Shown: in pieces, positions 48,170 through 59,514 of the stretch
Layout: each line of letters opens with the position of its first letter
Numbering within the stretch: the first letter of the stretch is position 1
Origin: Liolophura sinensis
Lineage: Eukaryota; Mollusca; Polyplacophora; Chitonida; Chitonidae
Length of the DNA stretch: 64,000 nt
Direction of reading: 5' to 3'
Assembly: GCF_032854445.1 (NCBI RefSeq)
Contig: NC_088303.1
Location: 27,817,265 to 27,881,264, forward strand
The notes under the pieces: model-generated
What the model saw: only the letters and a program-made list of their open reading frames with translations
What the model was told of the DNA's origin: nothing
Database searches by the model: none
Program-made: the position numbers and the translations under genes

Positions 48170-48830
48170 TTAAAGGGTTAAGGTCCATGCCTGCGTGAAT
48201 AACAATCAAATGGTTCAGACCCGTGCCTACTTGAAAAATCATCAAAAGGTTCAGGGCCATGCCTGCTTGGTGTTTTTACGCCGTACTCAAGAATACTTCA
48301 CTTATACGAAATGGTTCAGGTCCATGCCTACTGGAAAAAGCATCAAATGGCTCAAACCCGTGTCTACTTGAATAACCATCAACTCATTCAGACTCATACC
48401 TACTTGAAAAGCCATCAAATGGCTCAGACCCATGTCTATTTGAATAGCCATCAAATGCTTCAGACTCGTGTCTACTTGAATAACCAGCAAATGCTTCAGA
48501 TCCATGCCTACTCGAAAAAGCATCAAATGGCTCAGACCCATGTCTATTTGAATAGCCATCAAATGGTTCAGACCCATGTCTATTTGAACAGCCATCAAAT
48601 GGTTCAGACTCATGTCTGCTTGAATAGCCATCAAATGCTTCAGACCCATGCCTACTCGAAAAAGCATCAAATGGCTCAGACCCATGTCTATTTGAATAGC
48701 CATCAAATGCTTCAGACCCATGTCTATTAGAATAGCCATCAAATGGCTCAGATCCATGTCTATTTGAATAGCCATCAAATGGTTCAGACTTATGTCTTCA
48801 AATGGTTCAACTCCTTGCCTGGAATGGAAA
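48170..48830. repeat. 36-bp minisatellite array 2a
   Basis: The unit is close to CCATCAAATGGCTCAGACCC plus ATGTCTATTTGAATAG (36 bases), about 18 copies. Both strands are open through most of it. A roughly 40-base SINE tail fragment interrupts it at 48269-48308. Confidence 0.92.
48269..48308 (-). mobile_element. SINE family A tail fragment inside array 2a
   Basis: GGTGTTTTTACGCCGTACTC followed by AAGAATACTTCACTTATACG matches the last 40 bases of the family A SINE. The 36-bp repeats resume directly on both sides. Confidence 0.85.
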
Positions 48831-48957
48831 CCACCATCAAAAGAAATCATCATCACCAGTTATATACCGTTACAATGGTGGACCTTGGGAAACGTAATGT
48901 ATGAATATTATTGACTATAGCAAGAAGCATATTTGTTAATAGGCATCTGCTATAGTT

Positions 48958-49465
48958 TGTGACTCAGACCCATGTCTATTTGAATAGCCATCAAATGCTT
49001 CAGACCCATGCCTACTCGAAAAAGCATCAAATGGCTCAGACCCATGTCTATTTGAACAGCCATCAAATGGTTCAGACTCATGTCTGCTTGAATAGCCATC
49101 AAATGGTTCAGACTCATGTCTGCTTGAATAGCCATCAAATGCTTCAGACCCATGCCTACTCGAAAAAGCATCAAATGGCTCAGACCCATGTCTATTTGAA
49201 TAGCCATCAAATGCTTCAGACCCATGTCTATTTGAATAGCCATCAAATGGCTCAGACCCATGTCTTTTTGAATAGCCATCAAATGGTTCAGACTTATGTC
49301 TTCAAATGGTTCAACTCCTTGTCTGGAATGGAAACCACCATCAAAAGAAATCATCATCACCGGTTATATACCGTTACAATGGTGGACCTTGGGAAAGGTA
49401 ATGTATGAATATTATTGACTATAGCAAGAAGCATATTTGGCATAGGCATCTGCTATAGTTTGTAG
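48958..49465. repeat. 36-bp array 2b plus flank, duplicated from 2a
   Basis: About nine 36-bp units followed by unique sequence (CTGGAATGGAAACCACC; TATATACCGTTACAATGG; GCAAGAAGCATATTTG). The same unit order and unique flank occur 503 bases earlier (to about 48960), with only a few substitutions. This is a segmental tandem duplication of about 0.5 kb. Confidence 0.9.
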
Positions 49466-49740
49466 ACAAAATTCATGCTGCCTATCCATCCGGAGCAGTT
49501 CATCCGGAGCAGTTCATCCGTAGTAGCTCATTCTGCTTGGCTCTGCTGTTTCTCAGTCATCTTTCACTGAGACCAGCAATGGAGTAGAACACAAATATTG
49601 AAGCGTCATATAGAAAAGTTGTGCGTATCTCACCCTAAAATCGACTTCTTGTACACGGGTTGTCGGGGCTAGGTGTACTGCCTTAAATGATAAATCTCAG
49701 ACGCCTGATTTTACACTTTTCTGAGAGGTTTACAATACAC

Positions 49741-49746
49741 TTTATT
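49741..49746 (-). terminator. Candidate poly(A) signal of the VWC gene
   Basis: TTTATT on the plus strand is AATAAA on the minus strand, 39 bases after the TGA at 49785-49787, and is followed by GTGTATTGT. It supports 49785-49887 as the terminal exon. Confidence 0.5.
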
Positions 49747-49784
49747 TCCATATACTGCAGCATAGCAGATGTTTTACAGCTTGC

Positions 49785-52700
49785 TCACCCCACGGGGTTA
49801 CCGTCACAGTGGATGGAGGAACAGCATTCTCCAGCGACGGGAGGAACCAGGTTACAGCCGGCGGGAATTCCTGTGAACTGCGGACACCTGCCGAAAGAAG
49901 AGACAGATATCATGGTTGGAGTCATTTTAATTGTTTGAGATATTTACACTTAGATTTAGGGAGAGACCCACAGGGAATGAGAACTTTTTTTTGTAGAGCT
50001 TTTTATGCTGGAGACCATTGTTTTACAACCATAAAAGAAATATAAAGGGATGAATTCCAAAAAGAAGAAAATGAACTAATAATTATGAAAGGTGAATTAT
50101 CTTGTCTCATTCAGACACGCACGCTGAAGGACCTTAACTCACTATAGTCTATTTCTTTCAGAGAGTCGATTATATTCAGCTGCCTGTAAAATCACTCATG
50201 CTCGCCATCAAAATTGCCTTCATTCAGTGTCATGTAACAACCCTAGATATAGACATTGATATGTTGGACGTTCATATTATTGAAAAAAAAAATTCCGGTT
50301 AGAGCACTTTTCTTAATTCATAATGTTAAATCCTTACGATCTGATTCGACGGCAAGAACCAATTTGTTTTTGAATAATTATGACGTCAGCCGATTCAATG
50401 AGTTCTTGGAGTCGAAACTAAGCTGATGAGGTTTAACATTATGGATTCGAAAAAAGTATTCTAACTGCATTCTTTGTAATAATATGGACGTCCAACATGT
50501 CAACGTCTAGATCTAGGGTTGTTACAGGACGCTGAAGAAAAACAGTTTTGGTAGCGAGTACGACTGATTTTACAAACAGCGGTATCTGGGTGACTCTCGA
50601 AAAGAAGAAGACTATAGGGCATGTCATGAGGACAATATATACCGTGTATAGGACCACAATGTGTAGGACCATGATGCGTATGTATGTGCGTGTGCGTGTG
50701 CGTGTGCGTGTGCGTGTATGTTTTCTATGCATGTATGCTTGTATGCTTGGGATTTCACGCCGTACTTTACAATTTTTTAATTCATACAACGACGAGGGGT
50801 AATTACAGGTGCACGTGTGCACATATATTCTGTCTTCTGGTGGCAAGGCGACTCCATGCCGCCAAACTGCTGCCGTGGACATCAGGTATGACCACCCACA
50901 CAGTCACACTATAAAATCCTGGTCGACCAGTCCCTTTCCCTTGCTCTAGACCCTCAGTGTGCACACAGCAAGAACCATTTCTAAAGTCTTTGGTGTGACT
51001 CGACGCGGAATCGACCCTGGGTCTTCCAACTTCTAACATTAAGTCAACCATGATGTGTAAGACTATAATGTGTAAGAACTCTTAGCTATAGTTCTTCGAC
51101 AAATCAGCTACATATTTTTGATAAGCATCGGAGGTATATAAATACGTTTCTTAAAAACAAAGTATATACATGGGTTCATGATGTTTTACATGGTCGCCCT
51201 TGACTGAAACCCCACCCACTCCTACCCAAGGGTCTTGATCTATAGGCGATCATCATGGGTTTCATGTATATACATACCTGGTTCTACATTGGACAAGGCG
51301 CGTCGACGCACTTACGCATGTGCAGACGGCATCGCACCCATCATTCCAAGTCTGGTTTTCGTTGTAGAATTTGCCTTTATACACACATTTCTCTGGAGAA
51401 AATTATATAAGAAGAGTAACATTATAGGGGGAAAAAACATTGTTATCAAAACCTTGGCGCTGAGATTTGACCGACTTCTGGTCGAAATCCATCGACAGGC
51501 CCTATTCACCGGGCCTGAGTTATACACAAATATACATGTCTATACGTGAAATAGTCAGCCTTGTGCGCAAAAGGCATGCACATGTTGTAGAAGCCACAAT
51601 GTAAAGTAACATAAAGAATATATACAGAAAGAAAGCACCATTGCATCAGAAACCACAAACCAATCGACTTCCAGCCCCCAGTAAACATGTTGTGATGCAT
51701 TCTGTTTTTTTTTGTTTTTTGTTTTTTTTTTTTGGTTTTTTTTTTGGATAAAATATCAAAAGCATCACACAAATGCACACAGTACTGTAGGCCTCCTGGC
51801 AGAGTCATAGTTTTTGTAGATAACTTTCGTGTTTATAATGTACATGTGAAAGTCCCCCCCTCTAATGTGAACAATAAATTGATACCCATCTTAAGAAATC
51901 TAACTCATCTATATTCGTCTATTTTTCTCTGAAAAGCAAAAAATGTAGAAGATATATTTGACGGCAGAGGATGTACTTGACGATAGAAAATGTATTTGGA
52001 AGGAGGTGATGTATTTTAGGGTAGAAGATGTATAATTGCAGGGTATATGAAGGCAGGGAGTATCTGACGGCAGAGGATGTGTATTGAACTGCAAAAGATG
52101 TATTTGACGGCAGCAGATAAAGGTCTTGGTGACGGTGGAGGTTATGCTAGACGAGAGATGATGTAACTGACAGGAGAGGATGTATTTGACAGCAGATAAT
52201 GTAATTGACAGGAGAGGATGTATTTGACAGCAGATAATGTAATTGACAAGATAGGATGTATCTGACAGCAGATGATGTATTTAACGTTAGGTGATGTATT
52301 TGATGGCAGAGGACAATTTGAAGTTTGATCTACGGTATAAATTTTACGTCACGGCAGATGATGTATCTGACGGGAGAGGTGTATTTGACAGTTGATGTAT
52401 TTGACGGCAGAGGAAGTATTTGAAAGTAGAGGATGTACTTGGTGGCAGATGATGTATTTAAGGGTAGAGTAATTAAACAAAATACTTACTGGAGGATTCA
52501 CACGAGACTTCTGGGCAGCACTTTCCCGCCGGTGTCACCGCTTTACACTGACTTGGCATAAACGTGAACGTGGGACAGCTGGCATGAACACAAAATGTAG
52601 AACGTGAAAACCTCATGCGGAGAGTAATGAATTCCAACTTTGTGAGTGGAGAGTTAAAACGCAGTGAGGAGAACTGTATAGATTGCATTCGTATGCGTTG

Positions 52701-55700
52701 TATTAATAGCCCCTCATCAATTTCGTGCACTGATTTACGAAAACAGAGACCAGGAAACCTATAACATGTATGATGACCTATAATTCTGTAATTACTCTTT
52801 GTGAGGCATATGTGTAGCCAGTACCGGTACACATTCTGGAGAGTGCAAGGAATCATGCAAGAGGAGGATGGATTAAAGGCAAAGAACGACCATTGAACAT
52901 TGGTCATAAAAATAATTCAAACTTGTAATAAAATGTATTTGAAATTTTAGATTCTGCGGTGGCCTTTTCTGGCCATATTGCGACCAGTGATGTCAAGTCA
53001 GATATTTGCCCTTTTTTCATCACTCAGAATACCTACCTACCTACCCACGCACGCACGCACGCACGCACGCACATATATACATACATACATACACTGATCG
53101 ATGAATGCATTCTCCGAATAGACCCTAAAACGAGGGGGCCTACGTGGTCGAGGTGGTTAGCACGCCAGCACAATTCAATGACGCAAAAAACTTTCACCAA
53201 AGCGGCCGTTGTGAGTATAAACCAAACTCATGCTGGTTTCCTTTCCGGTCCTACGTGGGAAGGTCTTCCAGCAACCTGAGATGGTCGTGGGTTTTCCCAG
53301 GACTTTGTCCGGTTTCCTCCCACCATACTGCTGACCGCCGTCATTAACGTGAGATATTCTTGAGTACAGCATGAAACAGCAATCAAATAAATAAATAAAT
53401 AAATAAGCAAAGCGTATAGGTAATCCACTACGTATAACGGTTTGAACCCATTGCCGCCAAATGAGTTGGACTCACTGATTGGCTGGCTTGGATTTTACGC
53501 TACGTCCCAATGGTGTACCTGGACAGGGGCCAACTTGACAGCAGCCCTTCACCATGCATGTACCTGACAAACCTTCAAACCTTTTCCTCCCCAGCGCGGT
53601 AGATGGTTTAAAGAAAAACCTTTACGAAAAGAAACACTTAACTCCGTTGAATTTCCGGGAATCAAAAATCTCTGCTGTTGGTGTAAAGAAATCTGATTTA
53701 TGTGGGGAATTATTGCAACACGGAGTGTATATTGGACATCGAGCGGATTTTCATACCTTGTTATGCATGTTTATCAAATCTAAAAGACTATGTAGCAATT
53801 TTTCACGTGTACATTTTTAACTGCCACGTCTTGGTGTCACGCAACATACATACATGCTGTCAATAAACATATGCAATTAGGCCACTTTAAGTTCATTGAC
53901 CGTAACGCTAGTGAATGATTATTTTATTTTTGTCATTAATTAGCACATTTTTGAAAATACATAGCAGAAATTAACTTACGACTTTTGACAAATGGACACA
54001 TTGGCGGCTATGGACATACAGTAGCATTGGTCACAGGGGCCATCTTGCCATTGTTGCCCTAGACTGTAGTAAGCTCCTTTATATTCACACATCGTGAACG
54101 GGGCCGCTGGAACACACAGGGTTGACAAAGGTTACCATTCTTCCACTGTAACATTTTACGGATTCTGATTCCACAGGAATTTTAGAAGATTAATGTGCAG
54201 TATTTCAGCCATATGAGGCATTAATGTGCAGTATTTCAACCAAATCCTACAGCTTGTGCTAAACGTGTGCTGCTGCTGTAGGAGTTTATATATAGTTTTT
54301 GTTTTGCTTGTTTACAGCGACAACGACAGCAAAGTTTTTAAGAAGGAGATTGTCAAGAATTTAAACAAAGTCAAGACTGTTGATGACTTATTTATTTATT
54401 TATTTGATTGATGTTTTACGCCGTACTCAAGAATATTTCATTTTCGGCCAGCATTATGGTGGGTGGAAACCGGGCAGATCCCGGGGGAACCCACGACCAT
54501 CCGCAGGTTGCTGGCAGACCTTCCCACGTACGGCCGGAGAGCAAGCCAGCATGAGCTGGACTTGAACTCATCGCGACCGCATTGGTGAAAGGCTCATTAC
54601 GCTGCGCTATCGCGCTAACCAACTGAGCCACGGAGGCCCCAAATGTTGATGACAACATGCAGTGTTTTAACACGATATTTTAATAGATGTTACGGGCAGA
54701 ACACAGACATTATTATTGCGGGCCAGCAATGCTTAAGCAGGTAGTTGACCGATTAACCAAATGTATACGTCGTTACGTTAACGAAGTACAAATTAATAGG
54801 GCTGGCGATGTTCAAGAAACGTCTTGGGTTGCCAAGAATGTTAACATGCCTGGCGCAGATTATTGACGACCTCAATATTTAAGTACCGGATCATCAAGGA
54901 TTATAAAGTAATATTATGCGGGGTGGGGGTGGGGTGGTGAGCAGCCATGTTTACGTCATGGTACATTATATAACAAAGGGATTGTCTACAATGTTGATAA
55001 ACTTGCTAGAGGAAGCCGATTCTGTATTCGTCTACCAGCCGTCAACCAGTGTACGTTCCAGGTCAATGGTAAACATGATCAATTCCCAAAACGACGTTTA
55101 ACACAGATCGCCAAAGAACTAAGAAAGTATATTAAGTACGAAATTAGGACGAGATCATGCACGGAGAAGCAGTCAATGCTTTTCAATAATGTTAGAAAAG
55201 TACAAGGTATGCGTGAAATCCATATTCAGATCGTGTACCATGCAAGCATCTAAACTGTTGACAATAAAATATGTATCTCAGCTGCATTTGATTGCAACTG
55301 TTCATATATCCAATGTGGCAACTGAATTCATCACAACGAATAGCCTGCCTCTAAAGCCCTGGGATAAGCGGAACTAGACACAATCATAACTGCCACTTAT
55401 ATTTATACCTACTTGTAGGAGAATAATATACTCATTGTAAAACTTATGAAACTTGGAGTGAACGCGTTTGATGGCATAATCTTGACACACTAGTTTTCGC
55501 TGCAATAACTTGTGACGTTGAATGAAATCGCCACGTAACACATATGATCTATAAACAAATGCTACAAGGCGAGATATATGCACGCCATATGCAGAACCCT
55601 ATAAGAAGCATAGGCGTAGATATAAGGGTTACTTTATTTAAGTTATCTTCCAGTTTCCTTGGAAGAATAAATTTTAATATAGCAACGAAATAATAGCATG

Positions 55701-58700
55701 AAAATCGACATTTGGTTACTACATATAGTTTGTATGGAAGTCTCTCTCACTACATATACAACCCTCACACGACAACTATTGACCTGCACACTATTTAAGT
55801 TAATCGCCTCATCTGGCTAATTATTGATATGTAGAACCCATGTGTAGCGCTAAACATGTGTATTGTATGGATACAGAGGGTAACCAATGGAAATACTTGT
55901 TACCAAGACTCATGTTTGGATAACATTCTTGGCGTAAGTTTTGTCGACTCTAAGCCCAACGTATAAGGCTGACGCAATATCATGAGGTCATGTCGACTAA
56001 AAAAAAAACTCGATCGATCCTGAAACAGCGCATGGGTGGGTTGATCTTAAAGACTGTTATAAAAAGTAAAACCCAAGTTGTTTGTGGTGCTAATATATCA
56101 GATCCGTTTGCAGTAATCATGTTTATTGCATGCAATGGCCTATCATCGTTACTATTTTGATTTAAGTGAATTTCTAGTATGTAGTCATTACAAAATAACC
56201 GCTTAGCTAATGTTTAAACCAATTCCGAATGAGCCCTCCTTCTTGTTATAGCTGTAACAAAAGTGTTTATAGTTTTGAGAACAGGTGAAAAAACTATTAC
56301 AAGTTTGTTTATTTATTTATTTGATTGGTGTTTTACGCCGTACTCAAGAATATTTCACTTATACGACGGCGGCCAGCATTATGGTGGGAGGAAATCGGGC
56401 AGAGCACGGGGGAAACCCACGACCATCCGCAGGTTGCTGGCAAAACTTTCGGCCGGAGAGAAGGCCAGCATGAGCTGGACTTGAACTCACAGCGACCGCA
56501 TTGGTGAGAGGCTTCTGGGTCATTACGCTGCGCTAGCGCGCTAACCGACTGAGCCACGGAGGCCCCACTATTACAAGTAAACTATTACATGGAATCGTGC
56601 AGACGTATGATTTACACACCTGTCTGTTTCTCAGGAGAAAATACTTTTTTGAACTCTGAGCATGCCGTTTACCTTAGCCTTACACGTGGATTGTTCTAAT
56701 CTTTCACCCGGCCGACACTCGCTGGACCGAGGTCACTTGTGTCCACTGCATATATGTACATGTACAGGCCTACATTATACGCATGGGGCCAATTAATGCC
56801 TGTCGCGTGCATTATGCATCGGTTAAAGCTTGGTTCCAGTATCTAAAAAACGACGTATATATAGGTCCAGCTGCCTTATCCATTGCTCAACCTAATTTCG
56901 GTAATCTCGCCGAAATGTGAAATTTTCATCTATGCTATAAAATAAAATAGGGCCCCTAAAAGAAGAACAATCACTAACCGAATGATATGGAACCCGTAGG
57001 CAAGTTATAAATAATATTATTTATTGTGTATAATATTTAATATATCTTAATATATATTTAATATATCATGTAACACAAAACTGAGGTTATTAATCAGTAT
57101 TAATTACCATTTATTTGTCTGCATACAAGATTTTGTCTGTCTATATACACCTCAAATCGCTGACTTTTACAAGCACATTCAGTTCGCCAAGACGAACGCA
57201 GTGACAAATACCAGGTACACTTCATGGGAAATGTATACACAAACTATATACATGCTCACAAGCACACATATTTGAAAAACATGCCACTTTCTGTTTGTAA
57301 AACATGCCAATCAGTCATTATGGATTGAGAAAGTATATTTACCAATATAAGCGTCCGACATTCATATACCATTCGTAGTCCGTAAAGGGCGTTCCAAGTC
57401 GATAATCGCAAGATCCATTTCCAAAACAACGTTTAACACTAACTCCCAAAGACAAAGGTATGTAAGAAATTATACAAATAAGAAATAAAGCCGGTAACAC
57501 ACAAGAGAGAAGTGGTCATCAGTTTTCAATGATGCCAGGCAGACAATGAATATACCAGGCATACCAAGTCACTCCAAGTCTCTTTTATGTCACTTCAGAA
57601 TTTCTACGCCAAACAGATGGACAACAACGACATACAGCTATTCAGATCAAACAATGACTGTAAAATAATACGAATGTTAGAAAGATCCGGTCACTGCAAC
57701 TGAATTGACTTTGGTCAACAGGTCTTTAACCAGAGGAATGATGGTCGAAGCTTTCTGGTATATGACAGCGATCAAAATAGTTAGGGTAAAAAAAACCTTC
57801 GTCAAAGAATAAAAATATGGTCAGTGGAGAAAAAAAACTTGAGCCCCTTTAATTTTGGCCGCTGATTTTGGACAAGACTGAAGGTTTTGGTCGGCTCGCT
57901 TTTTATAGGATCTGAATTTTGGTAAAAGTCACAGACTGAGGTAAATATATATATTGTCCATTTATTATATACGTGAAGAAAAGGGGACAGTATACTTTGC
58001 ACTTCTGTCTTATCTGCACGAGGTAAGGAATAGCTTAAGAATTAATCCTGACCTGGATCGCCGACACTAACAAATAGGCAGAAAGACAGACAAACAGCCA
58101 AACAAATAAACGCCATGCATAAAAATAACATAACTTTCTGGGCGGGGTACTAAATTATGCGTAAAAACAATCCGCTAGACCGAGCACTTTTGCTTTTATA
58201 CATTACATCTGTACAATCGCAAACCAAAAAGATGTCTAAGAGGCCTAAAACTACCGTATGCCGACTTTGATCCCAGGTCGAGCTATTATATTAAACTAAA
58301 AGGCATTTAGTCATATATGGCCAACACTGAGGGCAGAAATAGAATTCATGATATGTTTGCTGTTCTTTTAAATGTTGCTTCTCACCTGAAATGGTGGAGC
58401 AGAGAAAATTTATCAGAGTTCTTATTGGTTGTAATGAACCATTATAGGGCCCCTTTTTTCTTTCGTTACTATATATTACCTGCGACCATTCTGCGTTTGA
58501 GTTCACATCTAGGACATTGTAGATATTGATGCAGCTAACACATATACATATATATACCTTCTCTTGAATGCCGTTTGTGACGACGTTTATGACATTTTTA
58601 TGTAAAACAGGATGCAGCGGTAAACCCTGGAGGCATATCTGTGTAGGGCCCAACCTTTTGCAAATCGTTGTTAAACATTACCAACGTCGTTGGGCCAAAT

Positions 58701-59514
58701 CCCGGAGGCCGAAAGAGGACCTTTCGCTACCTGGCTAAGTCAGTCTTTGTAATACAAGGCGAGGTACGTGGTGATGAGCGAGTAGCGAGGCAGCTCGCTG
58801 CTCGCTGCTCACAGCGTTTTAATACGTTTTTATTATTATTGAAGCTACAATAGATTATTTTAAAGCAACATAATAATTTGTTATGGAAAACATAATTCCG
58901 CGTTACACTAAGAAAAATATTCTGTTGAAATAACAGAACGGGTGTGTCAAATATAATATAATAGTTGGTGGCATTAACATAAACTACTGCCGCAATATTC
59001 TGTAAATTAAACACATATATCGTGCAGCGGGGTATATAGCGAGTTAACGTAAGTTCTTCTATCAACTTCCATCTCCAATGCTTCTTGTGTGCATGCTCGC
59101 TGCATCTGTTCACAGAGAGATCAACCAAAGGCATGTTACTTTCTTTACACATCATGTATATGTAGACATGCTATTATATTGGCCATCACAATGACCCAGG
59201 AGCCTCTCACATTTGCGGTCGCTGTGAATTCAAGTCCAGCTCATGCCGGATTTCTCTCCGGCAATACGTGGGAAGGTTTTCCAGCAACTTAAGGCTGGTC
59301 TTATCCCCCCCCCCCCCCCCCCCCCACCCACCCCGGATTGCTTAGATTGCTTGCTGCCGTTGTATATATATGAAATATTCAACTCAAGTACGGCGTAAAA
59401 CACTAATCAAATAAATAAATAAATAAATATAAAGGTCTCACGTGTGGTCGCTTTGACCGGACCGAGCGTCAAGCCCGCGAACATCAAGCCGATAACCAAA
59501 CACAGAGACAGCAT
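49785..59514 (-). CDS. Secreted protein with two von Willebrand factor C domains, 5 exons
   Basis: Exons on the minus strand: 59442-59514, 53980-54106, 52490-52578, 51278-51392 and 49785-49887. All junctions are GT/AG and in phase (1, 2, 1, 2), giving 168 residues and a TGA stop. Residues 1 to about 22 form a signal peptide (MLSLCLVIGLMFAGLTLG). Residues 31-93 and 99-162 are two VWC domains of ten cysteines each. Domain 1 has CEYKGAYYSLGQQWQDGPC, CDQCYC, CPTF and KCCPEVSC; domain 2 has CVYKGKFYNENQTWNDGC, CTC, CPQF and ECCSSIHC. Each domain is split by one intron at the same place, just before the CP motif. VWC proteins are extracellular and some bind BMP-type ligands; the partner here is unknown. 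A donor-like GGGTGAGC overlaps the stop, so a longer form remains possible, but AATAAA follows 39 bases later. Confidence 0.87.
50142..50617. mobile_element. Long inverted repeat, MITE-like
   Basis: Arms 50142-50333 and 50430-50617 (about 190 bases each) are reverse complements with many scattered mismatches, around a 96-base loop. Shared landmarks include CTATAGTCT, GAGAGTC, TGTAAAATCA, TGTAACAACCCTAGAT, ATGTTGGACG and CATAATGTTAAA. The ends read CTATAGTC / GACTATAG. No transposase frame is present. It lies in the last intron of the VWC gene. Confidence 0.85.
50686..50717. repeat. (GTGTGC)n microsatellite
   Basis: About five units of GTGTGC adjoining the tail of the family B SINE that follows. 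Confidence 0.85.
50715..51055 (-). mobile_element. SINE family B copy, full length
   Basis: On the minus strand: a tRNA-like head with B-box-like GGGTCGATTCC, a core reading GGTCGACCAGTCCC on the plus strand, and a TATGCATGTATG-type tail beside GGGATTTCACGCCGTAC. It sits in VWC intron 4. Confidence 0.78.
51940..52472. repeat. Degenerate minisatellite, about 20-bp unit
   Basis: Imperfect repeats of a motif close to GATGTATTTGACGGCAGAG, with unit lengths of about 18-24 bases, continue for some 530 bases. The array ends about 17 bases from the donor of VWC exon 3. Confidence 0.85.
53031..53093. repeat. (CTAC)n, (GCAC)n and (ATAC)n compound microsatellite
   Basis: Three adjacent four-base repeats in VWC intron 2. 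Confidence 0.9.
53133..53406 (+). mobile_element. SINE family A copy, diverged, near full length
   Basis: Head GGGGCCTACGTGGTCGAGG with TGGTTAGCACGC; the body includes TTCCGGTCCTACGTGGGAAG and CCGGTTTCCTCCCACCATA; the tail is CAATCAAATAAATAAATAA. It lies in intron 2 of the VWC gene on the opposite strand. Confidence 0.9.
54389..54640 (-). mobile_element. SINE family A copy, full length, in VWC intron 1
   Basis: Tail TTTATTTATTTGATTGATG, body GCCAGCATTATGGTGGGTGG, head GAGCCACGGAGGCCCC. It is flanked by a 10-bp duplication, TGTTGATGAC, at 54378-54387 and 54644-54653. A short deletion removes part of the CTTATACGACGGC segment. Confidence 0.92.
55017..55193 (-). repeat. Diverged duplicate pair, copy 1
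   Basis: Shares GCGTTCC/ACGTTCC, CAAAACGACGTTTAACAC, GCCAAAGAAC and GAGAAG...TTTTCAATAATG blocks in the same order with 57341-57537. Its minus-strand frame is broken by stops. Confidence 0.6.
56306..56566 (-). mobile_element. SINE family A copy, full length, in VWC intron 1
   Basis: One of the cleanest copies. It is flanked by an exact 12-bp duplication, ACTATTACAAGT, at 56293-56304 and 56567-56578. A short deletion removes the CACGTACGG segment before GCCGGAGAG. Confidence 0.94.
57341..57537 (-). repeat. Diverged duplicate pair, copy 2, with an exon-like frame
   Basis: The minus strand at 57343-57438 is bounded by TTAG and a GTAAAT donor-like site. It encodes a cysteine-containing stretch with CFGNGSCDYRLGTPF and DYEWYMNVGRLYW. 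It is symmetrical phase 2-2, which does not fit VWC exon 1 (phase 1), so it is not joined to that gene. It may be a relic exon. Confidence 0.4.
59183..59430 (+). mobile_element. SINE family A copy, head truncated, with poly(C)
   Basis: Begins near ATGACCCAGGAGCCTCTCAC, lacks the A box, and carries a run of 21 C at 59305-59325 within its body. The tail CAAATAAATAAATAAATAAA ends only about 11 bases from the donor of VWC exon 1 (59441). Confidence 0.88.

Larger units (their letters stand above)
40529..49740. other. Gene-free, repeat-rich stretch
   Basis: No coding exon was recognised in about 9 kb. It contains five SINE copies or fragments, (AT)n and (GA)n tracts, and the paired 36-bp minisatellite arrays listed separately. 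Open frames here are short or arise from arrays and SINEs. Confidence 0.5.

Noticed and set aside
47370..49330. CRISPR array (36-bp repeats)
   Set aside because: The repeat length is suggestive, but units are head to tail with no unique spacers, and the context is a eukaryotic genome.
48302..49408. Long repetitive frames on both strands of the 36-bp arrays
   Set aside because: Same reason: in-phase tandem repeats keep both strands open. No start context, splice sites or domain.
57343..57438. Extra exon of the VWC gene
   Set aside because: Phase 2-2 does not fit between exon 1 and exon 2, which join in phase 1, and it lacks the VWC cysteine pattern.
58727..59155. 142-codon minus-strand frame
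   Set aside because: No domain or splice links in phase; lies in VWC intron 1.
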